Positions 1 through 10,778 of a DNA stretch of 64,000 bases are shown piece by piece (within the stretch, counting starts at the first letter, position 1; every line of letters starts with the position of its first letter). The notes under the pieces are model-generated. The model saw nothing but the letters and a program-made list of their open reading frames with translations. It ran no database searches and was not told where the DNA came from. Origin of the DNA: Xanthobacteraceae bacterium (GTDB lineage: Bacteria; Pseudomonadota; Alphaproteobacteria; Rhizobiales; Xanthobacteraceae). The stretch covers positions 1 through 64,000 of the forward strand of contig JARLJA010000088.1 of NCBI GenBank assembly GCA_031291445.1, read 5' to 3'. A program made the translations under genes and the position numbers.

Positions 1-1193
<1,193 letters not shown>

Positions 1194-1588
1194 GCCGTCA
1201 TTCCTTTTCGTTGCGCCCCCCTGCGTGCGGCCCGCCGTCGTGGCGCAGCCAATACAGGGTGCCTTGTTGCCGGCCAGGACGAGGGCTCTCATGAGCCAGC
1301 GATCGCACCGCGATCCCCCACCTGACCGGGTCCTGCGTACTGCGAATCTTGATCCAGGTTCGCTCCGCAAGCCGCTATTAGGTGGCTATCGGTGACCGGG
1401 GTGTCAAGTGAACGCCGCCGCACCGTCAGCTTAGCAAGAGTCGTGCCGCGCTCAACGTGCTTCACGTCCGGACACGGCAAGATTCCGACGTCGAAACCCG
1501 GACATCCAGACAAAGAATCGAGAGCCAGACATGGCAAGGGCCGCCAGATTCAATCTGGCGGCCCGCCAATTCATGGGATGCGCGGTGG
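1194..1588. other. Intergenic region between clpX and lon
   Basis: About 395 bases without a supported gene. It holds the clpX terminator hairpin at 1538-1564 and must hold the lon promoter. An 82-codon minus-strand open frame (1289-1537) has no recognisable features or ribosome binding site and is not called. No confident sigma-70 or sigma-32 element could be assigned to lon by eye. Confidence 0.6.
1538..1564 (-). terminator. Hairpin terminator after clpX
   Basis: Perfect inverted repeat with 13-base arms GGGCCGCCAGATT (1538-1550) and AATCTGGCGGCCC (1552-1564), separated by one base, so the real stem is about 12 pairs with a 3-base loop. It lies 25 bases past the clpX stop. The tract after it on the minus strand is only weakly T-rich (TTGCC), so termination may be partial. 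Confidence 0.6.
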
Positions 1589-2863
1589 TCAGGCGCTGGC
1601 GCTGCTCTCGACCGCCCGATCCGAACGGTCGGCGTAGATATAGAGCGGACGCGCGGTGGCCTCGACGACGTCGCGCGAGATCACCACCTCCTCGACGCCC
1701 TCCAGGCCCGGCAGATCGAACATGGTCTCGAGCAGGATGCCCTCCATGATCGAACGAAGGCCGCGCGCGCCGGTCTTGCGCTCGATCGCCTTGCGCGCGA
1801 TCGCGCCCAGCGCCTCGTCGGCGAAGGTCAGCTCGATGTTCTCCATCTCGAACAGCCGCTGGTACTGCTTGACCAGTGCGTTCTTCGGCTCCTGCAGGAT
1901 CTTCTTCAGCGACGCCTCGTCGAGATCCTCGAGCGTCGCCACCACGGGCAGGCGCCCGACGAATTCCGGGATCAGGCCGTACTTCAGCAGATCCTCGGGC
2001 TCGACCTCGCGGAAGATCTCGCCGGTGCGCCGGTCCTCCGGCGCCATGACCTGCGCGGCAAAGCCGATCGAGGTCGAGCGACCGCGCGCCGAGATGATCT
2101 TCTCGAGACCCGAAAACGCGCCGCCGCAGATGAACAGGATGTTGGTGGTGTCGACCTGGAGGAATTCCTGCTGCGGGTGCTTGCGGCCGCCCTGCGGCGG
2201 CACCGACGCCACGGTTCCTTCCATGATCTTGAGCAGCGCCTGCTGGACGCCCTCGCCCGAGACGTCGCGGGTGATCGACGGGTTGTCCGACTTGCGCGAG
2301 ATCTTGTCGATCTCGTCGATGTAGACGATGCCGCGCTGGGCGCGCTCGACGTTGTAGTCCGCCGCCTGCAAAAGCTTCAGGATGATGTTCTCGACGTCCT
2401 CACCGACGTAACCAGCCTCGGTCAGCGTGGTGGCGTCCGCCATGGTGAACGGCACGTCGAGGATGCGCGCCAGCGTCTGCGCCAGCAGCGTCTTGCCGGA
2501 GCCGGTCGGGCCGATCAGCAGGATATTGGACTTCGCCAACTCGACGTCGTTGTGCTTGGTCTGGTGGTTCAGCCGCTTGTAATGGTTGTGAACCGCGACC
2601 GAGAGCACCTTCTTGGCATGCTGCTGGCCGATGACGTAGTCGTCCAGGACCTTGCAGATCTCCTTCGGCGTCGGAATGCCGTCCCGCGACTTCACCAGCG
2701 AAGACTTGTTCTCCTCGCGAATGATGTCCATGCACAGTTCGACGCACTCGTCACAGATGAAGACGGTCGGACCGGCGATCAGCTTGCGGACTTCGTGCTG
2801 GCTCTTTCCGCAGAACGAGCAATAGAGGGTGTTCTTCGAATCGCTCGTACCGACCTTGCTCAT
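1589..2863 (-). CDS. clpX: ClpX, ATP-dependent Clp protease ATP-binding subunit
   Basis: ClpX is the AAA+ hexamer that unfolds tagged substrates and feeds them to ClpP. The 424 residues match the usual family length. The N-terminal zinc-binding domain has Cys15, Cys18, Cys37 and Cys40; Walker A GPTGSGKT is at 118-125; Walker B ([10 protein letters not shown]) and the IGF-type loop region follow. Start [10 protein letters not shown] is preceded by GGAGACTGGA. In this genome clpX is separated from clpP by a four-gene TPR-CHAT set, whereas the two are usually adjacent in the family. A possible heat-shock promoter lies upstream at 2929-2957. Confidence 0.98.
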   Translation of the reverse strand: MSKVGTSDSKNTLYCSFCGKSQHEVRKLIAGPTVFICDECVELCMDIIREENKSSLVKSRDGIPTPKEICKVLDDYVIGQQHAKKVLSVAVHNHYKRLNHQTKHNDVELAKSNILLIGPTGSGKTLLAQTLARILDVPFTMADATTLTEAGYVGEDVENIILKLLQAADYNVERAQRGIVYIDEIDKISRKSDNPSITRDVSGEGVQQALLKIMEGTVASVPPQGGRKHPQQEFLQVDTTNILFICGGAFSGLEKIISARGRSTSIGFAAQVMAPEDRRTGEIFREVEPEDLLKYGLIPEFVGRLPVVATLEDLDEASLKKILQEPKNALVKQYQRLFEMENIELTFADEALGAIARKAIERKTGARGLRSIMEGILLETMFDLPGLEGVEEVVISRDVVEATARPLYIYADRSDRAVESSASA

Positions 2864-3213
2864 TCCAGTCTCCGTCTACCGCTCGGACTTTGCCGGCCTG
2901 TCATTCTGCCCACACCAAACTGGTGTTTAGATAGGAGCAAAATCCGTACCAGAAAAGCCCCTCCAATCCAGATGCCCGCACGAATCGGGGTTAACTCGTC
3001 CCTCCCGGGATACTACCCGATATGCGCCATCGGGCTATCGTGACAGTCGACTATCAAGAATTCGCTAATCGGAGGGAAGCCCCAACCGCGCAAATCGCAC
3101 CCAGATTCGGTCAAATCTGCGATCACACCGGGTTAATTTCAAGTGCCGTGGCGTCGATGCCACGCGCCAGCAGGCCGGAACCGGCCCCGAGCCGGAACCA
3201 GCCAAGCAATGAA
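2864..3213. other. Intergenic region upstream of clpX
   Basis: About 350 bases with no supported gene. It carries the putative clpX heat-shock promoter (2929-2957), a 6-3-6 inverted repeat ACACCA-aac-TGGTGT (2912-2926) beside the expected transcription start, and a short hairpin CGTGGC/GCCACG near 3147-3164 downstream of the zinc-ribbon membrane gene, which could be a weak terminator. Confidence 0.5.
2929..2957 (-). promoter_or_regulatory. Possible sigma-32 type promoter of clpX
   Basis: On the minus strand CTTT (2954-2957) is followed after 18 bases by CCTATCT (2929-2935). This fits the alphaproteobacterial heat-shock pattern CTTG-N17/18-CYTATNT with one mismatch in the -35. The position, about 65 bases upstream of the clpX start, and the gene's role agree. 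It is a by-eye match and could be coincidence. Confidence 0.35.
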
Positions 3214-3981
3214 TCAGCTCCCTAGGATCCCCTTCAGTCCGGCGTAGATCGAACCGGTGGCTGTCGTCAACAGCCCAATCATCGGCCCGGCGGTCTTCAT
3301 GAGGTCCTGAATCCGGCGCGCGCGACGACGCAGTGTCTCCTCCCCGACATGCTGGCCGAGCAGACGCGCCACCTGGAGGGCGGCGGCGTTGGGTTGCCCC
3401 GCCGCCGCCATGGTCTGCGGCAGCAGCCGGAACGTCAGCAGCGCCAGCAGATTGCCGGCGCCATAAGCCAGCGCGATGCTGCTTGCGTATTCCAGCGCCT
3501 CGCGCCACTCCCGCCACGACTGCGGCACAACGCTGACGCTGTCGATATAGCCGATCACGGCCAGCATCCCGGTCACGCTGAGGACCGCCGTGACGATGCC
3601 CAGCGCGATCGCCCCACGAAAGCCGGTCCGGTGCAGGACGAACAGCTCGATCCCGAACGGCAACGGGATGATCACCGACGCAATTCGCAGGTAGAGCGGC
3701 GATACGTTCAGCGCCACGGTGACGAGAAAATGCGCGCCGAGCAGGAGCAGGCCCGGCGCGAGCACATAGAGCGCCAGCTGGCCCGCGAGGAAGCGTACGG
3801 GGTGCTCGCTCAGCGCCAGCCTGGTTCGGGCGCGGTCGAGGTCGTTCTGCAGCCGGTCGAGTTCGGCGACCAGCAGCAGGTTCTCCAGCACCAGCGGGCG
3901 CACCACGCGCTGGTCCCGACCGCAATTCTTGCAGACGATGGCCTCGTCCTTGATCGTCTCGGCGCAGAACGGACAATCCAT
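3214..3981 (-). CDS. Zinc-ribbon membrane protein, function unknown
   Basis: 255 residues from MDCPFCAETI. The start was chosen because it puts a complete zinc ribbon (CPFC...CKNC) at the very N-terminus. A short charged, coiled-coil-like stretch (LVAELDRLQNDLDRARTRL) follows, then about four hydrophobic membrane segments, and a basic cytoplasmic-looking tail. Longer upstream starts are open to 4092 but have unstructured sequence. It is the last gene of a minus-strand set with the TPR-CHAT protein (4807-8256), a small exported protein and a soluble zinc ribbon; the 70-base gap to the latter fits an operon. The N-terminus resembles that neighbouring 72-residue protein, suggesting duplication. 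Function is not known. Confidence 0.7.
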   Translation of the reverse strand: MDCPFCAETIKDEAIVCKNCGRDQRVVRPLVLENLLLVAELDRLQNDLDRARTRLALSEHPVRFLAGQLALYVLAPGLLLLGAHFLVTVALNVSPLYLRIASVIIPLPFGIELFVLHRTGFRGAIALGIVTAVLSVTGMLAVIGYIDSVSVVPQSWREWREALEYASSIALAYGAGNLLALLTFRLLPQTMAAAGQPNAAALQVARLLGQHVGEETLRRRARRIQDLMKTAGPMIGLLTTATGSIYAGLKGILGS

Positions 3982-4051
3982 CAGCCGGCGCCCGCCTGTG
4001 AGCTTCGTTCCGTGCCGGATCGCCGCGGCGTCGCGCGGATCCCGAGCGCGC

Positions 4052-4270
4052 TCACTCCGCTGCTCCCGTGCGCGGGGCGAGCCGGCGACCACGCGCTGTC
4101 AACCTTGCCCTCGCCTCCGCGAGTTCGGTCCGCAGCCGGTCGCGCTTGCGGATCAGTTCGTCGTGCTCGCGGACAAGCGCCTCGGGGACCGCGATGTCGC
4201 GGCCGCAGGTGGCGCAGACGAGGGCCCGATCGTCGACCTCACCGGTACAGTATGGGCACCGCGCCACCAT
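4052..4270 (-). CDS. Small zinc-ribbon coiled-coil protein
   Basis: 72 residues. Two CxxC pairs (Cys5/Cys8 in CPYC, Cys19/Cys22 in CATC) form a zinc ribbon, followed by a charged helix (ALVREHDELIRKRDRLRTEL) with heptad-like spacing. There is no membrane segment. The same ribbon-plus-helix layout opens the next gene (3214-3981), so the two look like paralogues, one soluble and one membrane-bound. It starts six bases after the stop of the small exported protein gene, strongly suggesting co-translation. Function is unknown; a scaffold or sensor role is only a guess. Confidence 0.7.
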   Translation of the reverse strand: MVARCPYCTGEVDDRALVCATCGRDIAVPEALVREHDELIRKRDRLRTELAEARARLTARGRRLAPRTGAAE

Positions 4271-4276
4271 GCTCGC

Positions 4277-4738
4277 CTACGGCATCACCTTGAGGACGAA
4301 GCTCGCGGTCGAGACCCGCCCGTCGGAATCGCGCACGTCGACCCGCATCTCGTGATCGCCCGGCGGCAGTTCGGCATCCGGAATGTCGATGCCGGCCGGT
4401 TGCGCGAAAGGCTTGACCCGCGGCGTGAGGTCGACGTTCGGAGTCTTCAGGTAGGTCACCTGCAGACCGTTGAGGTCGATGGTGGCGCCGCCGAAGGCCT
4501 GAAACCTGATCTGAAGGTGAACGGGCGAACGCAGGTCGCCCTTGTCGATCTCGGCCAGCTCGATGCGCGGGCCCCGCGTGATCCCGCGCGCAGCCATCGC
4601 GAACGCCCCCTTCGGCGGCGGCAATTTGGCTTCCTCGGCGGTCACCAGCACCGTCCCCGCCCAAGCCTGCGTCGCCACCTGACCCGACAGGATTGCTGCC
4701 ACGGCCAGCGCCAGGCCGCTCGCCACGACGATCCGCAT
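4277..4738 (-). CDS. Small exported beta-rich protein
   Basis: 153 residues from MRIVVASGLA. This start has a good ribosome site (GAGGGG, about 7 bases upstream) and gives a clean Sec signal peptide ending near TQAWA-GT; open frame continues upstream to 4810 but without such a site. The mature part (about 128 residues) alternates hydrophobic and polar residues and ends in an Ig-like strand pattern (DVRDSDGRVSTASFVLKV), so a periplasmic beta-sandwich is likely. It follows the TPR-CHAT gene by 68 bases and precedes the small zinc ribbon by 6, so it is probably part of the same transcript. No family name can be given with confidence. Confidence 0.7.
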   Translation of the reverse strand: MRIVVASGLALAVAAILSGQVATQAWAGTVLVTAEEAKLPPPKGAFAMAARGITRGPRIELAEIDKGDLRSPVHLQIRFQAFGGATIDLNGLQVTYLKTPNVDLTPRVKPFAQPAGIDIPDAELPPGDHEMRVDVRDSDGRVSTASFVLKVMP

Positions 4739-4806
4739 TCTGCGCCCCTCGCCCATTGACCAGACAAATGCTAGCACGCGACGCTGGCCGCGCGACAGCC
4801 CCGGGA

Positions 4807-7800
4807 TCATTGCCGGCCGCCGTCGCCGATGATGGAATACGGAGCCCAGAACAGCGGGTGGGCATAGGCAAACTGTGTCCTGCCACTCAGGCCGACGTAG
4901 CCCGGCCCGTCGACCAGCGCCATCATCGCCTGTCGCAGGGCCTCGCCGCGCGGCACCGCCGGATCGTCAGCCTGCCGCCGGAACAGGTCGGCGATGAGCT
5001 GGCGCGCCGACAGCGAATGGACCGCCCAGTTGGTCACCAGGATTGCCCGCGTGCCGGCATAGAAAAACGCCCGGCCGAGTCCCGAGGCGGCCTCGGCGCC
5101 GGCACCGGACCCCGCTCCGGTATTGCATGCGGAGAGCAGAACCCAATCGGCATCAAGCCGCAGCGTCAGGATGTCTTCCATCGTCAGCAGCCCGTCGCCC
5201 TCCACTCCGGCGACGCTTGGCGCCGACAGCGCCAATGCCGGCTGGCTCAGACCGTCGAGTTCACCGGGGACGAGGCCATGGGTAGCGAATGCAACGATCT
5301 TGAAGCCCGACAGGTCGATCGACTTGACCCTCGCTTCATTGGCGTCCTTGCCGAGATTGAGCACTTCGGCGGGATCGGCGTGCAGCGCCAGGGCGATCGC
5401 CCGCAACTCGTCGGCGGTATCCGGCAGCCTCGGCAGTTGCGCGAGCTGCGCGGTCGTCGCGGTGTCCAGCCGCGGGCTCGATCGCCGCTGCAACGGCGCC
5501 CCGCGCGTGATGGTAGGCACCTCGCCGGGCAGGACGGCGTCGCCGGCGGATGCCGTCGCGGTCTCCCGTGCCGCCTCCGCGGCCTGCTCGGCATTGAACA
5601 ACGGATCCCCGAACGCGATCAGGGCCTTTCGCGTCGCCTTGCCCGACGGCAACGACCGCAGGGTCACGAACGCCGAGGCGGACGGCACCAGAGTCACGGC
5701 GTGATCGCGCGCCAGCCACGGCACCTTCCGGTAGCTTGAAAACAGCGGATCGTCATTCGGATCGATGGTGCTTGGCGCCGTCGGCAGCAGCGACAACGGC
5801 AACAGCCCGAGTGCGCCATTGGTGACCACGATCAGCCGGTGGGCCGGCTGCCACGCCTCTTCGACCGGCTTGAGCAGCTTCTGGTAGAGACCGAAGGCAC
5901 GCGGCAGGTCGAACGGCGGAATGTCGGAGATCATGGCGGCGTTCGGCTCGAGGGCTTCACGGAGCCTGGTGACCTCGGCGTTGAGGTCGCCGAGACTGAG
6001 CCCGAGGCGGACGAAACGGGTCGGCACGCCCTTGCGAACGACCCAGACGAAACTGTCGAAGCGACCGAAATAGAACGACAGCATCGCCTCGTCATCGGCG
6101 AGCCTGGCCTGGACGAGTTCGGGCGTCGGCGGTTGCGGCTTGGTCAGGCTCGCATAGTCGGGAAATTTCCGGGCGATGTCCTTGGTCAATTGCGCGTGCA
6201 GTTCCTGCAGCTTGGCGAGTTGGGCCTGGGTCTCCTTGAGCGCGGCCGCATCACGCTCGGCGCTCGACAGCGCCAGGAGATTGTTCAGCGTGCCGACCGC
6301 GGCGCCGATCTGCTTGTCGGTGTCCTGGACCTGGCGCACCAGGGCCGCGAGATCCGGATTGCTCGCCGCAGACCGCACCGACGACTGCTGCAGTGCCCGC
6401 TGCACCGACTGACCACGCAGTGCGTCCGCGTCGGCGAAGGTCTCCTCCGCGATCCGCGGTGGTGCGATCGCGGGATTCTTGGTGACAAGCGAGAAGTAGG
6501 ATTCGACCACGAACCGGATTCGCGTTTGGCGGGCGGCCGCCGTCGCGCCGCTGTCGTCGTCACTGTCTGCCCACGGCGCAACCAGAACCGGAATGGTGGC
6601 GCGAAACAGCGTCAGCGCCTCGTCCTGGCGGCCGCTGCCCGCAAGCGCGGCGGCATAGAATCCGCGGGCCACCGCCGTGGTCGCGCTGTTGTCGCCGGTC
6701 CGCGCCTTCTCGCGTTCGAAGGCCTTCTGCGCGATCTCGACGGCGTTGCTCACCTTGCCCTGGCTCAGCATCACGCTGACGCGCGACAGCCCGCCGCCGG
6801 CATTCTCCTTGAGCGCGGGGTCCCAACGCGCGATCCAGCCGTCGATCCGGTCGTAGAGCGCGGCGGCATCGGCATAGTTGTGTTCCAGCCCGAGAACCTG
6901 GGCGAGAAACAGCTGGGTGTTGACGAGCGGGACGCTGTCGTCGGAATACCCCAGCCCCTTGTAGATATCGACCATCCGGCGCAGCAGCTTTTCGGCGTCC
7001 TCGTAGCGGCCCTGCTCCTGAACCGCGAACACCAGGACGCCCAGCACCAGCGCGGTATCGGCGTGGTACTTGCCGTTCTTGGCGAGCTGGTTCAGCAAGG
7101 CGCGGCGGATGTCGGCCTCGCCTTCGCCCACCCGCCCCTGCCTCACCTTCGCCCGGCCCTCGAAGGCGAGGTCGCGATCCGATGCCCGCTCCATTTCGCT
7201 GGCCGGAGGCGCGCTGGGCCATTGCGGCAGGAGACGCAGCGTCTCGGCAAAAAGCTGAGACGCCTTGCGATATCCCTCCTCCGCGTCGCCGTACCGCCCG
7301 CGCGCCTCGGCAATGCGCGCGTTTCCCGACTCGACGATGGCCGTGAAGCTGGTGCCGTAGAGCGGATATGTCCCCCACGACTTCGCTTCCGCCAGCAGCG
7401 CCCGGTTCCGGCCGGCATATTGCTCGGCGCGGTCGACGTCGCCGGCGTTGAGGTACGAGTTCATCATCATGAAGTTGAGGCCGAACAGCCGGCCGCGCGA
7501 CTGCTTGCTGAAGGCCGCCTGCTGCCTGGTGTTGATCTCGGCGGTGCGCCGGTATTCTCCGAGGTCCCACAGCCGCCGCATCAGGAACTGTTCGTAGCGG
7601 CTGACGACGTTGGTGTAGTCGTCGCCCTGGCCGAATTTGACGGCGAGTTCGGCGTCGGCGAGCGCGTCGCGACCACGGCCCAGGGTGGCGCGGGCCTGGG
7701 CCCGGTTGTAGTAGAAATCCGCCAGGTCGTTCGGCTTGGCATCATGCGGCGGCACGGCCTCGGCCTGAACCGTGAGCTTGGCGACTTCGGTCGGATTGGG

Positions 7801-8256
7801 CTTTTGCTGGTCCAGGATCGCGGTGATGTCGGCGACACTGCGCGGCGGCGCGACGAAGGCCGCAACCGCGGTGCGGGCCGCCTCGATGTCGCGCTTGCCG
7901 GGATCGGCTATCACGTCACGCCGCTCCAGCGGCAGGTCGCCCTTCCTGGCGATCGCCGCCGACATCAGCTTGCCGACGCAGGCCTGGACCGCGTCCTTGG
8001 CGTTCGGCCGGCAACCCTCGACATATTGTTGCCAGGACCCGCCGCTGCGCATGACTTTGGCGCGAACGCAGGCCTGCACGATGGGCTTGCCGACGCTCTC
8101 GCGGCACCTCTCGATCATCGCATCGGTATCGATCGCGAACGCCCGGGGCGCGGCGACCACCAGGGCGACCAGCAGCAGCATCGTCCACACGGCGACCAGG
8201 CGTCTTGTGACGGGCGGCGCGAACAGCGGACGTGCGGACATCGGAAGTGCGGACAT
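4807..8256 (-). CDS. Exported TPR-CHAT (caspase-like) protein
   Basis: 1149 residues. A hydrophobic segment (about 18-41, ending RAFA) looks like a signal peptide, so the protein is probably periplasmic or anchored. A Cys-containing N-terminal region and a long array of helical tetratricopeptide-like repeats (about 150-600) follow, then a coiled linker, and a C-terminal CHAT domain. The CHAT caspase-type dyad is visible as His993 (FATHGL) and Cys1044 (LLSACNTG), and the domain ends with the usual FWAPYSIIGDG. CHAT domains are caspase-superfamily peptidases, so this is probably a protease whose TPRs sense a partner. It heads a minus-strand set of four genes sitting between clpP and clpX. GAGGGA precedes the start; Met6 is an alternative. 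Substrate unknown. Confidence 0.85.
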   Translation of the reverse strand: MSALPMSARPLFAPPVTRRLVAVWTMLLLVALVVAAPRAFAIDTDAMIERCRESVGKPIVQACVRAKVMRSGGSWQQYVEGCRPNAKDAVQACVGKLMSAAIARKGDLPLERRDVIADPGKRDIEAARTAVAAFVAPPRSVADITAILDQQKPNPTEVAKLTVQAEAVPPHDAKPNDLADFYYNRAQARATLGRGRDALADAELAVKFGQGDDYTNVVSRYEQFLMRRLWDLGEYRRTAEINTRQQAAFSKQSRGRLFGLNFMMMNSYLNAGDVDRAEQYAGRNRALLAEAKSWGTYPLYGTSFTAIVESGNARIAEARGRYGDAEEGYRKASQLFAETLRLLPQWPSAPPASEMERASDRDLAFEGRAKVRQGRVGEGEADIRRALLNQLAKNGKYHADTALVLGVLVFAVQEQGRYEDAEKLLRRMVDIYKGLGYSDDSVPLVNTQLFLAQVLGLEHNYADAAALYDRIDGWIARWDPALKENAGGGLSRVSVMLSQGKVSNAVEIAQKAFEREKARTGDNSATTAVARGFYAAALAGSGRQDEALTLFRATIPVLVAPWADSDDDSGATAAARQTRIRFVVESYFSLVTKNPAIAPPRIAEETFADADALRGQSVQRALQQSSVRSAASNPDLAALVRQVQDTDKQIGAAVGTLNNLLALSSAERDAAALKETQAQLAKLQELHAQLTKDIARKFPDYASLTKPQPPTPELVQARLADDEAMLSFYFGRFDSFVWVVRKGVPTRFVRLGLSLGDLNAEVTRLREALEPNAAMISDIPPFDLPRAFGLYQKLLKPVEEAWQPAHRLIVVTNGALGLLPLSLLPTAPSTIDPNDDPLFSSYRKVPWLARDHAVTLVPSASAFVTLRSLPSGKATRKALIAFGDPLFNAEQAAEAARETATASAGDAVLPGEVPTITRGAPLQRRSSPRLDTATTAQLAQLPRLPDTADELRAIALALHADPAEVLNLGKDANEARVKSIDLSGFKIVAFATHGLVPGELDGLSQPALALSAPSVAGVEGDGLLTMEDILTLRLDADWVLLSACNTGAGSGAGAEAASGLGRAFFYAGTRAILVTNWAVHSLSARQLIADLFRRQADDPAVPRGEALRQAMMALVDGPGYVGLSGRTQFAYAHPLFWAPYSIIGDGGRQ

Positions 8257-8404
8257 CGTGGACGTCCCTCGCGTGGAGGCATGGCGCGCCTTCCGCTACA
8301 GTGTGCGCCCGCGCCAAAGCCACGGTCAAGCGCGCGTCGCGCGCTGCTGCAAGCGAAAGCCAGTGCCAACGGGAGGGCCGACGAGTCCGTGCCGAACACA
8401 AACC

Positions 8405-8439
8405 CAAAACGCAAAAGGGACGCCGCATCGCGGCGTCCC
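8405..8439 (-). terminator. Rho-independent terminator after clpP
   Basis: Perfect 10-base arms GGGACGCCGC (8417-8426) and GCGGCGTCCC (8430-8439) with a 3-base loop. On the minus strand the stem is followed by TTTTGCGTTTTGG. It lies about 44 bases past the clpP stop and separates clpP from the TPR-CHAT gene. Confidence 0.85.
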
Positions 8440-8482
8440 CAACACTGCAGTCTCGAAGTTCAGCGAAACCCGGCCTCCAGGC

Positions 8483-9121
8483 TCAGGTCGCGGCTTTCGG
8501 CGCCGCGGACTCCTCGGTGCGCTTGTCGATGACCTTGTCGATCAGTCCGAAATCCTTGGCCATTTCGGAGGTGAGGAACTTGTCGCGCTCCAGCGCTTCC
8601 TCGATGGTCTGGTAGGCCTGCCCGGTGTGCTTGACGTAGATCTCGTTGAGACGCTTCTTCAGGTTCAGGATCTCCTGGGCATGGAGCATGATGTCGGTCG
8701 CCTGGCCCTGGAAGCCGCCCGACGGCTGGTGCACCATGATCCTCGCGTTCGGCAGGGCGAAGCGCATGTCCTTCTCGCCGGCGGTCAGCAGCAGCGAGCC
8801 CATCGAGGCGGCCTGTCCCGTGCACAAGGTCGACACCGGCGGGCGGATGAACTGCATGGTGTCGTAGATCGCCAGGCCCGACGTCACGACGCCGCCCGGC
8901 GAGTTGATGTACATCGAGATTTCCTTCTTCGGATTCTCCGCCTCGAGAAACAGCAGTTGCGCGACGACCAGGGTCGCCATGCCGTCCTCGACCGGGCCGG
9001 TCAGGAAAATGATGCGCTCCTTCAGGAGGCGCGAAAAGATGTCGTAGGCCCGTTCCCCGCGGTTGGTCTGCTCGACCACCATCGGCACGAGGTTCATGTA
9101 GGTTTCGATCGGATCGCGCAT
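8483..9121 (-). CDS. clpP: ClpP, ATP-dependent Clp protease proteolytic subunit
   Basis: ClpP forms the barrel-shaped serine protease chamber that works with ClpX or ClpA. The 212 residues are of usual length. The catalytic triad is visible: Ser106 in GQAASMG, His131 in MVHQPSGG and Asp180 in ERDKFL. The short propeptide-like N-terminus [19 protein letters not shown] is typical for alphaproteobacteria. The gene follows tig by about 300 bases on the same strand and ends in a strong terminator. Identification is secure. Confidence 0.98.
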   Translation of the reverse strand: MRDPIETYMNLVPMVVEQTNRGERAYDIFSRLLKERIIFLTGPVEDGMATLVVAQLLFLEAENPKKEISMYINSPGGVVTSGLAIYDTMQFIRPPVSTLCTGQAASMGSLLLTAGEKDMRFALPNARIMVHQPSGGFQGQATDIMLHAQEILNLKKRLNEIYVKHTGQAYQTIEEALERDKFLTSEMAKDFGLIDKVIDKRTEESAAPKAAT

Positions 9122-9419
9122 GTCTCACCTGGGGTTGACGCGAGCGTCCGATCGATGAGCCTGGCATGAAGCCGCCGGCTCGGGCGGACGCCCCGGAGTG
9201 CAGGGGGAAGATATAGGCCGATTGACCGGCGACAAGGCCGGTGAGCCGTCCGGCCGGGCAAAAATGCCCGCGGCAGGCAGCGCCGGTGCGGCCGGATACG
9301 TCTGGAAGCCGTCAGTTCAAGCTGATTCGGCTGGCGCCGGCCAGTTCGCCCGGCGGTTATCGTTAACGCCTGATGTGAGCCGCGACGGCCCGCCGCCTCA
9401 TGACGGGCCGCGCTCGTCC
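9122..9419. other. Intergenic region between tig and clpP
   Basis: 298 bases without a gene. A 7-base inverted repeat CGGCCCG/CGGGCCG (9386-9410) just past the tig stop could be a weak terminator, but it lacks a T tract. The clpP promoter should be here; no convincing motif was assigned. Confidence 0.4.
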
Positions 9420-10778
9420 TCAGGCCGCGCTCTTCTCGTCGTCGTCCTTGTAGAGCTCCTCGCGCGTCACCTTCTTGTCGGTGACATTGGCGAGCTCGAG
9501 GATGAAGTCGACGACCTTGTCTTCGTAGATCGGAGCCCGCAGCTGCGCCAGCGCGTTGGGATTGTTGCGGTAGAAGTCCCACACTTCCTTCTCGCGGCCC
9601 GGCATCTGCCGCGCCCGGTCGATGACCGCGCGGCTGACTTCGTCGTCGGTCACGGTGATCTTGTTCTTGTCGCCGATTTCCGACAGCACCAGTCCGAGGC
9701 GCACGCGCCGGTCGGCGATCTTGCGATATTCCTCCCGCGCGGCCTCCTCCGTCGTGTTCTCGTCGGCGAAGCTCTTGCCGGTGGACTGCATCTCCGACGT
9801 GATCGAGTTCCACATCAGTTCGAATTCCTGCTCCACCAGCGAGGGCGGCGGGTCGAAACGATGGGCCTCGTCGAGGCGATCCAGCAGCATGCGCTTGACG
9901 CGCTGGCGGGTCGCACCGGCGAATTCCTGCGTCAGCCGCTCACGCATCGCGTCCTTGAGCTTGTCGAGCGATTCGAGGCCCAGCGTCTTGGCGAATTCGT
10001 CGTCGATCACCGCGTCCTTGGCGACCTCGATCTTGCTCGCGGTGGTCTCGAATTCCGCGTCCTTGCCCGCCAGGGTGGCGTTGCCGTACTCGGCCGGGAA
10101 CGTCACCTTCACCGTGCGGGTCTCGCCCTCGCCGATGCCGATCAGCTGGTCCTCGAAACCGGGAATGAACGCACCCGAGCCGATCACCAGGGGAATGTCC
10201 TCGCCGGTGCCGCCATCGAAGGCGACGCCGTCGATGGTGCCCTTGAAGGCGACGGTGACGCGGTCGCCCGCGGCGGCCTTGGCGCCCTCGCCCTTGGCTT
10301 CGTAGGGCCGGTTCTGCTCGCCGATGCGCTTGATGGCCTCGTCGATATCAGCCTCGGTCACTTCGGCGACCGGCTTCTCGACGTGGAAGCTCTTGAAGTC
10401 GGCGAGCTGAATCGCCGGCACCACTTCGATCGCCACCGTGTAGGCGAGGTCCGACTTGCCCGCGAGGATATCCTCGATCTCCTTGGTCTCGGTGGGCATG
10501 GTGACCTTGGGCTCGGTCGCCAGTCGCAGGCCGCGCTCGGTGAAGAGCTGCGTGTTGCTGTCGCGGATGAGCTGATCGACGGTCTCGGCGGCGACCGAGC
10601 GGCCGTACACCTTCTTGAGATGCGCCAACGGCACCTTGCCCGGCCGGAAGCCGTTGATGCGGACCTTGTCCTTCAGGTCGACGAGGCGGGCATCCACCTT
10701 GGCGTCGATCTCCGCGGCGGCGATGCTGACCAGAAATTCGTGCTTCAATCCGTCGGCGACGGTCTCTTTCACCTGCAT
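9420..10778 (-). CDS. tig: Trigger factor, ribosome-associated chaperone and PPIase
   Basis: Trigger factor binds nascent chains at the ribosome exit and has peptidyl-prolyl isomerase activity. 452 residues from [10 protein letters not shown]. That start was chosen over the longer open frame because GGAGGAAGAAG precedes it at good spacing. The ribosome-binding signature is seen as GFRPGKVP near residue 45, the FKBP-type PPIase domain around 150-240 ([27 protein letters not shown]), and the helical C-terminal chaperone domain after that, ending in an acidic tail. It is upstream of clpP, a conserved arrangement. Confidence 0.97.
   Translation of the reverse strand: MQVKETVADGLKHEFLVSIAAAEIDAKVDARLVDLKDKVRINGFRPGKVPLAHLKKVYGRSVAAETVDQLIRDSNTQLFTERGLRLATEPKVTMPTETKEIEDILAGKSDLAYTVAIEVVPAIQLADFKSFHVEKPVAEVTEADIDEAIKRIGEQNRPYEAKGEGAKAAAGDRVTVAFKGTIDGVAFDGGTGEDIPLVIGSGAFIPGFEDQLIGIGEGETRTVKVTFPAEYGNATLAGKDAEFETTASKIEVAKDAVIDDEFAKTLGLESLDKLKDAMRERLTQEFAGATRQRVKRMLLDRLDEAHRFDPPPSLVEQEFELMWNSITSEMQSTGKSFADENTTEEAAREEYRKIADRRVRLGLVLSEIGDKNKITVTDDEVSRAVIDRARQMPGREKEVWDFYRNNPNALAQLRAPIYEDKVVDFILELANVTDKKVTREELYKDDDEKSAA

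Noticed and set aside
1289-1537. 82-codon minus-strand frame between clpX and lon
   Set aside because: No ribosome site, no domain or membrane segment, and it overlaps the region expected to carry the lon promoter.
5839-8532. 897-codon plus-strand frame opposite the TPR-CHAT gene
   Set aside because: Mirror frame of a clear gene; no ribosome site and antisense-type composition rich in Arg, Gly and His.
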